Source: Hofstenia miamia
Lineage: Eukaryota; Xenacoelomorpha; Acoela
Assembly: GCA_004352715.1 (NCBI GenBank)
Contig: SCFE01000080.1
Location: 1,370,842-1,395,771, forward strand
Length of the DNA: 24,930 nucleotides
Direction: 5' to 3'
The position numbers were made by a program, and so were the translations under genes. The notes below the pieces were generated by a model. The model saw only the letters and a list, made by a program, of their open reading frames with translations. It was not told the origin of the DNA and made no database searches. Shown one piece after another: positions 10,621-19,600 of this stretch (position 1 is its first letter; every line of letters starts with the position of its first letter).

Positions 10621-13600
10621 GTTCCTGTACTTTATTGTGTGCTTACAACCGTGTAAATTTAGGGTGATGAAGTTCACTGGTTATGTTGTGCTTTATATTG
10701 CTATGGCAGATCTTGTGAAAAAGATTCAGAAACCGAACCAATTGCTTCAATAGCAAGATTGCTATCAATAAGTAAGCTCAAGTAGGTTTAGACTTTTTTA
10801 ATTTCTCTAGTTTATGTAATTTGCGAAAATATGTTTCTTCCGTTTTAAACAATGTGTATTTATTTTACTGATTTAGATTTCGCTTTCACAATCAAAACAA
10901 CCTTTGTAAAAAGTTTTTTCTTGGAATCTTTCTGGCTATTCAATACCTATTTCGTATTATCAATGTATGGTTGTAATTCAGAATCTGTATTTTGTAATTT
11001 TAATCGCGAAGGTCTTAGTAATGACAACTGCGCATTGTTTGAGGTGGTTATACATAAATAAGTAATTTTTAATTACTTTAATAATTTAAAAAATCTATCT
11101 ATTTGACAAGTTCTTCGCAAACGTCATTGCGGACAAAACGCATTTTAGGAATAAAACTGCTATTAATTCGTAAATCATAAAAAATGTTTGTTATAATTCC
11201 ACTACATTCTTTGCTCAACAATTACATATTGAAATAAAGTATCTGATATCATATTGTATTACACTTTGAAGCGCTGTATATATAAAGTAGGGAGGAAAAT
11301 GATGCACCATCTTTTGCTAGTCATAAAAGCCTAGAGCAGTAAGATTTTCTGCTTCATGTTATTGAAGACATTTTTTATTTATTATATATATATATATATT
11401 ATTATTATGAAGACATTTATGATGTCTTTATGCCAAAAAGCTTATATCAAAAGAAATATCGCATTTCTCAGTTGTGAATTTAAGAAGCACATTGTTTCTT
11501 TTTCAAGGATGACTACTTGACACGATGATGAAAAATATTGGTATTATAGTGACATAAATACTGAAGTTTTCCAAAATGGAAGACTATTGGAAAATATATT
11601 TCGTGAAATTCAATGTCATGTGACCGTTTCACTTTGATTTTAAAAAATTGGAATGTAAGTAATAATGAAAAATCACTAACTTACAAGACATACAAACTAA
11701 AATGGCTGAGTAATTCCTTATATAGTCCTACGAATTTATGCAAGGCATTTGCTGTAAGGTTATATGACTATATTAGGAAGTTAAAACCACCAGAATTTAC
11801 AATTTGCAAATAAAAAACATTAAAGTCTAACTGAAGTTCAATGTGTATTAGGGAAACCAGAGTGGAGCTTGAGTTAATGATAGTGTCCTGCTGGCCAGAT
11901 CTGCAATATTCTTATCTGTAGGTACCCAGAGAATTATGAGACTCTTCATCTTTACCATCATAGTAGCAAAAATGCATAAAAGATATGGTCCTCCAAATGT
12001 TTTACCCGATCTTAGTGATTGATATAATGCCCAGTTATCACTGTAGCACCTCTCTCCGCCTTCTATAATGCTATGGTTATTGCTTGTAATTCTAATTGAA
12101 AAATTTAATACCTCGTCCGCTGTGAAACTCTCTTTGTTCAAGTCCATTCCTCGCGCCATTCTTCTCTACGCGTCTCCTTGTTGGTGGCCTTCTCGTGCTT
12201 TGTTCCACTCCATGGAACGTTTCCAGAAACGCGCTTTCAAATGGATTTCCTCTTTGGACTATAAAGACGCTCTGCTGAAATTCTCCACTCTCCCGCTGTC
12301 ACTCTACTTCCATGCCTGTGATCTCCTTCTGTTCAATCGACTACTGACTCGCAAATTGGATCTTGATCCTTTTGATTTCATTAAGTTCTCCAATTCCTGC
12401 TGCACTCGCTCTGATGATGTTGTCACCTTCTCCATTCGTCGTACAAAGAAACATCGCACCCTTCACTCGTTTTTCAATCGTGCTTGTACTGCTGCTAATT
12501 ACATCTTGACTCGCAACCCTCCAACAGCGATTGATTTCTTTTCCCCACCACCGAGCTTCAAGAAATCTTTGATGGCTTTCCTCTTTGCTGAGCCCTTCTC
12601 CGACTTCGCCTACTCTTCCATTTGCTCCTATTTCATCTCCTGCGACTGTCCTCGCTGCCGTAAAACTTGACTTGTTTTTATTTTCTTGTTGTGTATGCCT
12701 TCAGCGGCTAAATAAAGTCAATTATTATTATTATTATTATTATTATATGAGCATTGTACTGTAAACGAAATGAGAATTGATTTCCAAAGGGATCCACTAA
12801 TCCTAATCCAGTTTCCGATGCATCCGTATACCAGAGCTGAGTTGATGCTGCATAATAAGCGTTATTCCATGGTGCTGCAAACGTTGCATATTCTCGTAAA
12901 ATAAGTAGGTGCAACAATAATTAGTCGCCTTTCTTCCAAACGATATATTCAATGACATTCCCAAATACCAACTACACCGCCGGACTATGTATCAACTGCT
13001 GTGTTGGCATAATGGCATCTAACGTAGTCATTGAAATTAAATTAATTTACTTTCATTGGTTGTTTGTTTGCATAAAATTAATTAAAACGTAGCTATTCTC
13101 GTAAATATTATTGATTAAAGTAGGGTTGTTTAGCGCATTAAAATATATATCATTCTTAAACTGTGAAGTATGTGCTAATCTGGCAGGAAAACGCTTTATT
13201 TCCAAAATATGCGAAAATAGGTTCTGCCTATATTCTGAATTCTTGATTTAATTATAACTTCGTGCCCTTTTAATGTGGTTTTTAATTTCAATATACTATG
13301 CCGCTTTGAGCCGTCTTCATAACCGTTTCGTAAGAAAGTTTAAACCAAATTTGAAGAAAAATAGCACAAACATTTACCAAGCCTTCTATCATGTGTTTTC
13401 GTTCTCACTGTCGCCTGATTTTATCATGAATATAAGTTTCCTAATGCAAAATAATGATAGCTAATGAAAATGTACTATTACCGCAAATATTCAATGGAGG
13501 AAACACTTTTTGAATAATTCTGAAGGTGTCATTTTGCATTTTTTCACTGAACGGCCATCTTGAAGTTTAGTCAATGAGCGTTTTCATTATTTTGCACTTT

Positions 13601-16600
13601 AAGCATGTTCGCTTCTGACATCATATTTCTAATATTAAGTTTTATTAATTTATCCTCTTGAATCACATCTCTAACACTTGAAATGACAGCACAATTGTGT
13701 AGGAACTTTTGTCAGATTTATTTCTTAATGTAAAGTAAAGATTTCACTTGTTAAAAGTATATCATCTAAATTTTTTTCTTAAAAATGAATGCATTTTTTC
13801 ATTAAGAAATGGAGATAACTATCTGCCTCGTAACATTTCCAATGTTGTTATCATAAATGTCTATATTAAACCATCTGCAAGGAAAAGTGAATGTGAATGT
13901 ACACTTCAGTCAGAATATTCTAGATGCTTTGTGATTGTGTCGGAGACATAAACAAACCAAATATAAAGAACTTTCGTCAACTCCATGAATACTCTGAATT
14001 GTTTACGTGCTCAAAAACACACAAGTTTCTGCTCCAGAATATCTACCTATACTAGGTCTGACCACAGTTAAACAATTTCTTAAAGAATTTTGATTCAACT
14101 GCTAACCTACAATAGCAACAAGTATACACCGAGAAAGCGGTTCAAAATGCAGAGGGACAACAATTCTGATAATACATAGACTGGGAGGTTTTCATAGAAT
14201 CTTCTAATAACAATGACGAACTTGTTTCTGGGATAACAGAATATCTCAAATTGAATATGGATATATGCATTCCTGTATCAAAAGTAGCTAGCAAGTTGGA
14301 TCAGCTTAAAGTTGAGAAAGACGATACTATTCATGTGATTTATAAGGCAAAATGGAAGCTATATTGACAGATAATCATTCTAGGCTGAACAAATGTCAAA
14401 GACAAATTAACAAATACATTTACGACAAACGCAACATGTATTTTTGCATCCTGAATAAAAGCTGCCCACGTTTCCGAAAGTAATGTGTCGTCTGTCAAAG
14501 AAAACAACTGATAAACCCTTTATATGCGACATCCGTGTAAATTGGTAAAATAAGTTCTTCACTAGATTTAACAACGCATGCGTGTCAAAATAGTAAAATA
14601 GTCTCTCATTCTTTCTCTATAATTCTCTGTGAAATGTGTCTTATTTAATTGCAATGACTTTATTTGCCTCTGAAGGCAAACAAGTTGTTTTACAGCAGTA
14701 AGCACAGTCATATGAGATAAAGTAGGAGCAGATGGAAGAGTAGGCGGTGTGCGAGAAGGGCTCAGCACAAAGGAAATACATCAAAGATTTCTTGAAGCTT
14801 GGCGGCGAGGAAAAATATCAATGGCTGTTGGAGGGTTGATAGTCAAGATCTAATTAGCAGCAGTACAAGACAGATGGAGAAACGAGTGAAGGGTGTGATG
14901 CTTCTTAGGACTACGAATGGAGAAAGTGACAACATCATCAGAGTGAGTAGAGCGGGAATTAGAGAAGCTTATGAAATCAAAAAGATCAAGTTCCAATTTG
15001 CGAATAAACAATTGATTGAACAGGAGGAGATAACAAGCATGGAAGTAGAGTGACAGTGGGAGAGTGGAGAAATTTGAGAAGAGCGTCTTTGTATGGCAAG
15101 GGAAAGATTCATTTGAAAGCTTACTTCTGGAATCGTTCCATGGAGTGGAACAAGGCACAAGATGGCCACCAACAGGGAGAAGTGTAAAGGCGCAAGGACA
15201 CATGTACTGCCCAATTTAAGTTTGCAGCAAGTTGAACTCCAAGATGAATATGATGAGGATAACAGTTCACTTGGGGAGGCAATTCAAAAGGTGGCGATAC
15301 AAAAAAGGAAATACCACATGTTTTGGTTAGGCTAAAATCAAGGTGGTTAACGGAAGCTCAAGTAGACAAATGCTTAAGATCAGAGATAATGTTGGAGATA
15401 AAAGAACTACCAACGTTTAAAATCGCAGATTCATCGACGTACAGTAGACAGGATGGGTTGAGGACAGTTTGAGGGAGGTCGTTGATAGCAACCAGGAAGA
15501 AGAGAATAGCAAACACAGAACATTGAAGAGCACCACTAGAAACAAGGGCAGGAGAAAAAGTAGACGAGTTGATTTTGACACACTGACGATGATTAGACAG
15601 TTAAGACTGAACAAATTCGATGAAATCAGCATCAAAGCCAAATAAACTTAATTTGTCAAGAATAGTATGAGGGAGCCGATCAAAAGCTTTAGAAATGTCC
15701 AGAAAGATAATGCAACCAGGATCATTACGATCAGAGTGGAAATAGTGATCATGAGAATCTCCCTTGATGGCTGTTTAAAACCTTTCACAGAAGCTTTCAT
15801 ATATTTTGCACAAATATTTATTTCTGTAATCGAAAATGGACAAAATCCTTAAATGTGGAAATGGGCAACAGTGGTGCCACTGTTAAAGAGCGCTAATGCT
15901 TATCCTTCAATTAATAAGAGCTATCGTCCAGCATGCTTAACATCCAACCGGCCCTCTCGTCAATTGATATTAAAGCTCTTATTTTCTTGATATTTTTAGA
16001 CTACATCAGGTTTTAATACCATCCTGACAAATCAACTCTTGAATATCTTTCAGTAATAATGTACACATAACAAACAGTGGATCTATGACTAGTTATCGTC
16101 ATATGTAAAGGATGGACTCAAGACGTACGGACATCTCATTATAGTTTAAGTGACAGTCGGCAGGCGGAAGTAGGTGTTCCTCAGGATGGCTCGATCTCTC
16201 CAATCTTGTTCATAATGTATACCAGTAAGGTAAAGCTGCCAAACACTCGTCCGCTTATGTATCTCCTACAAAAGAATTGGAGCATATGTTTAAAGACTCT
16301 GATGACACTATCTTACTGCTTTCAAAGGTTCCAACCCTCAGCATTGTTAAAATTCGTCTCAAGTGTCTTTAAATTCGCTTGTAAAAAAGTTTGAAAATAT
16401 GAACCTCATTAACAAAATCAACAAATCTAAGGAAATGATTTTTATGAATAAACAGAAGGTTTATTTTCTCAATAACTCAGTAACCTTTGCATCTCGTTTT
16501 ATGACAGAAGATACTAGAAAGACTATCTTTCAATCCTACATTCTGCCACATATTACTTACGCATCAGCCATATGGGTGGGTCATCTTAAACAGAAACAGA

Positions 16601-19600
16601 GGTACAAATTTAGCAAAGCGCTCTGTCATGCATCTAATGCACCGCAGATACCAACAGAGTGGGTAATAGATAAGACGAATGAATCCATTAGAAGGGAATT
16701 TGTTTCTCTTGTACAGAAAATCAAAACGACCTCCTACTATCCGCTTCACACAGCTGTATTTATCAGTAAAGAATGCTATTTTAAACCCCTTTAAAGAGAA
16801 ATTGATACAATGCTTTATCGAACCACTCTTATGCAGGTTTTATTTATTGCAAGAGCACGTCGGCTTCTTGGTGTTGGTAGCTTTATCAAGCCTTGTCGTC
16901 TAATTTTAGTCCTTTTAATTTGTTATTTTTGTATGTTCCTTTTTATCTTTGGATACAGGAATCAGTATGAATTTACTCAAATATGGAGTCGATTAAAATG
17001 AATTTATGTTTGTTAATTTAGCTTTACTACGTTTTTCAGCAAGATTCGAAAGTGGATTGATATGGCCAACTTATCATCTACATTCATTGAACGAATCGAA
17101 AATCTAGAGCGAAGCTTTAGAGTCTCCACTGTAGTTTATAACAAATTTATTCCAATATTTAATGACATTTTCGAAACTGTTCGTGAGACCAACCAGTAAG
17201 TACATCTATGTGTTTAGCTCCTGTATTAAATATCGATCGAATATTTTCCCACAAATGTACTTTTCTCTATTAGGAACAGTTTGAATAGTATTAGTAAAGA
17301 CCAAGTTATTTTCAATTCACTTTTTATAAGTTTCGTTAATTATATCGCTATTGTGGTATTTTAAATAATTAGTTGCAAATACTTAGGATAACCCTCCGCA
17401 TACAATAATGGACTTGATTTTTGTTGTGATTCTATACATTCATTTGCATTAGGTGTTACCATGCTTTGAATTTGTTTATGATATTAAATGGTTAATTAAG
17501 GAGTCACATATGCCAAAATTGTTTCCCAGTATATTTATAAAATATTGCTGTTTTATTTGCAATAATGCATTTGTAAATTATTGGAATGCAAATACGAGTA
17601 CTTATATTACTAAAGATTTTCGCACAGAATTATATGTGATAGATCGAATGTAACACTATTTAAATATCTTTTCATGTATTTAATTTCAGTCTTAACTGTT
17701 TTTTTAGCACACGTCCTTTGACGTTTGAAGATTTACTAAAATTAACTTGGCACCTCTATATTTTGATCAAGTGTAAGGTTTTCATTAAATTATGTTACTT
17801 TATTCTTATTTAGCAAACTTCCCCGCCATTCGTGATGATTTAGTCAACACATTTCATTTATTGTTATGTTGCATTGATTACATGTATAGTAATGCAGTGC
17901 ATTCTAATCATGTCTATTTAATCAAAGCGCACATATTCGGTCAGTCTTCGTTTTTTGTACAAATTTTTTATAAAAATTTTCAGTTAATTCCGTAGTTTAA
18001 AATATAGTTGCAGTCCTAATCAATAAGTGTTATTAGTAATTTGAAAAATATAATTTGTATAAGTTTAGTATACTCAATGGGATTTTGCATGATGATCTTC
18101 TCCTGTACACGATAATTGCGTGTTATGGGGCAATTCCTCAAATACAACAATGTGTTATTGCAATGGTGCAAATGGCATAAACCCTAAGCGTAGAAGCTTT
18201 CACCAAAATGTGGAATTCATTTCTTATTGTTGGGTTGTCGAAATGAATTGTTCTCCAAATGAAGTTCACATTTAAATTAGCTACTTTGAAACACATCCGA
18301 ATGGAATATGGAAAGAAATCCTTAGGAATAGCTGAAGATTCACATAACATTGTTACCTCTTAAATTCGAAATGCATTTTATGATAATTACTCTTTCGAAT
18401 GATACACTGCGAATGTACTATTGTACAATAGCAAATTGTGGACATTAACAATTTGTTGCATAGATTCTTGGTGATTTTCAATATCACTAGTAGTTATATA
18501 TCGGGTGATTAGAAATTATTAGAAAACATTTTTTTATGATGGATACTTCTCCAAAGTTGGTGAAGTACGAAGTGTGTTTTTCAGCCTTATTGCTCATCAG
18601 AAGATTACTCTGGCGTACTATTTTTTGATTATGCTGATTTCCTATAGATGATATGAATGTTTATTCATTACATGTAAAAATAACATCACATTGTGCAATT
18701 GTTTTAACAGTTGCATTCAATAATGCTGAATAAATTCGTAAAATTTAACTTTGTAAACTTTAACTTAAAAGTTGAGTTTGATCAAATTAAAAAACATTGA
18801 TTATCTGTGGAAATTGATTTCCAAGGTTAAATTACCGCAATATTAACCTCTTCAGTGGCACCCACTAAATTTTTTAGTTAAATGTTTTAAAACAATCTTA
18901 ATGAAACTAAATGCATGTAATTAAGATATTTATTGAGAAAAAAAATCAAATGAATTTATTAAAAAAATTAAACATATGTGCCCAATTGCGCACATTGACC
19001 TTGTATTATTGTAATTTTTCTATAGAGAAGATTAAAAACAAATTATATTTTGAAATTAGTTCTGAAATATATAAAAGCATGACGGATTTCCAAACATACA
19101 CAAAAAGATATCACATTTAACACACTGAAATCGTGACTTAGAGGAGCATTCAGGGTTGCGACATCTATTTTGAGTGCCAGTAACATGTTCAGGCCAGTGA
19201 CTAATCTTTTCAAATCGTAACTCATCACATGGTAATGGCACAACTGCCTTTCTATTGGGTACTTCACACATTGGTACAGAAAGTCTGCGTCTTTGAGAAA
19301 TATGATTACTTAAGCTAACAAGGGTTTCTTCAAGATTTAGCATAAAGTTTTGCAGTGAACCTGTGTCCCTGGTCGACGAGAAAGAACCTGTAGTTATTTG
19401 ACCAATACATTTCAATTTGGGGATGTTTGAATACACCCATTAAGATTTCAATTCCAGCAAAGTTCATTAGTTCCACTGCTGAAGTAGGATGAAAAATTTT
19501 CATTGTTCCATAGTGATTTGTGTAATTAGCAAGATCTTCCCAAAAACTGCGATGTAAAAAGATTGAGAATATCTGTGTTGGAGAATTATGATCCAATTCA

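Noticed and set aside
10852-11061. 69-codon plus-strand frame in intron 2 as a further Rb exon
   Set aside because: It has no similarity to the pocket-protein N-terminus, and exons 2 and 3 join without a gap in the alignment.
12068-12115. Start of the 200-codon plus-strand frame as a genuine N-terminus
   Set aside because: This part is antisense to the RNase H relic. The LINE-derived coding begins about 12116, so the ATG is fortuitous.
14799-15053. 84-codon plus-strand frame
   Set aside because: Antisense of LINE copy 2, whose minus-strand reading gives clear reverse transcriptase motifs.
17453-17653. 66-codon frame in intron 3 as an exon
   Set aside because: No family match and not needed for phase; exon 3 joins exon 4 directly.
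18138-18350. 70-codon minus-strand frame in intron 5
   Set aside because: No recognisable motif or splice context; likely chance in AT-rich DNA.
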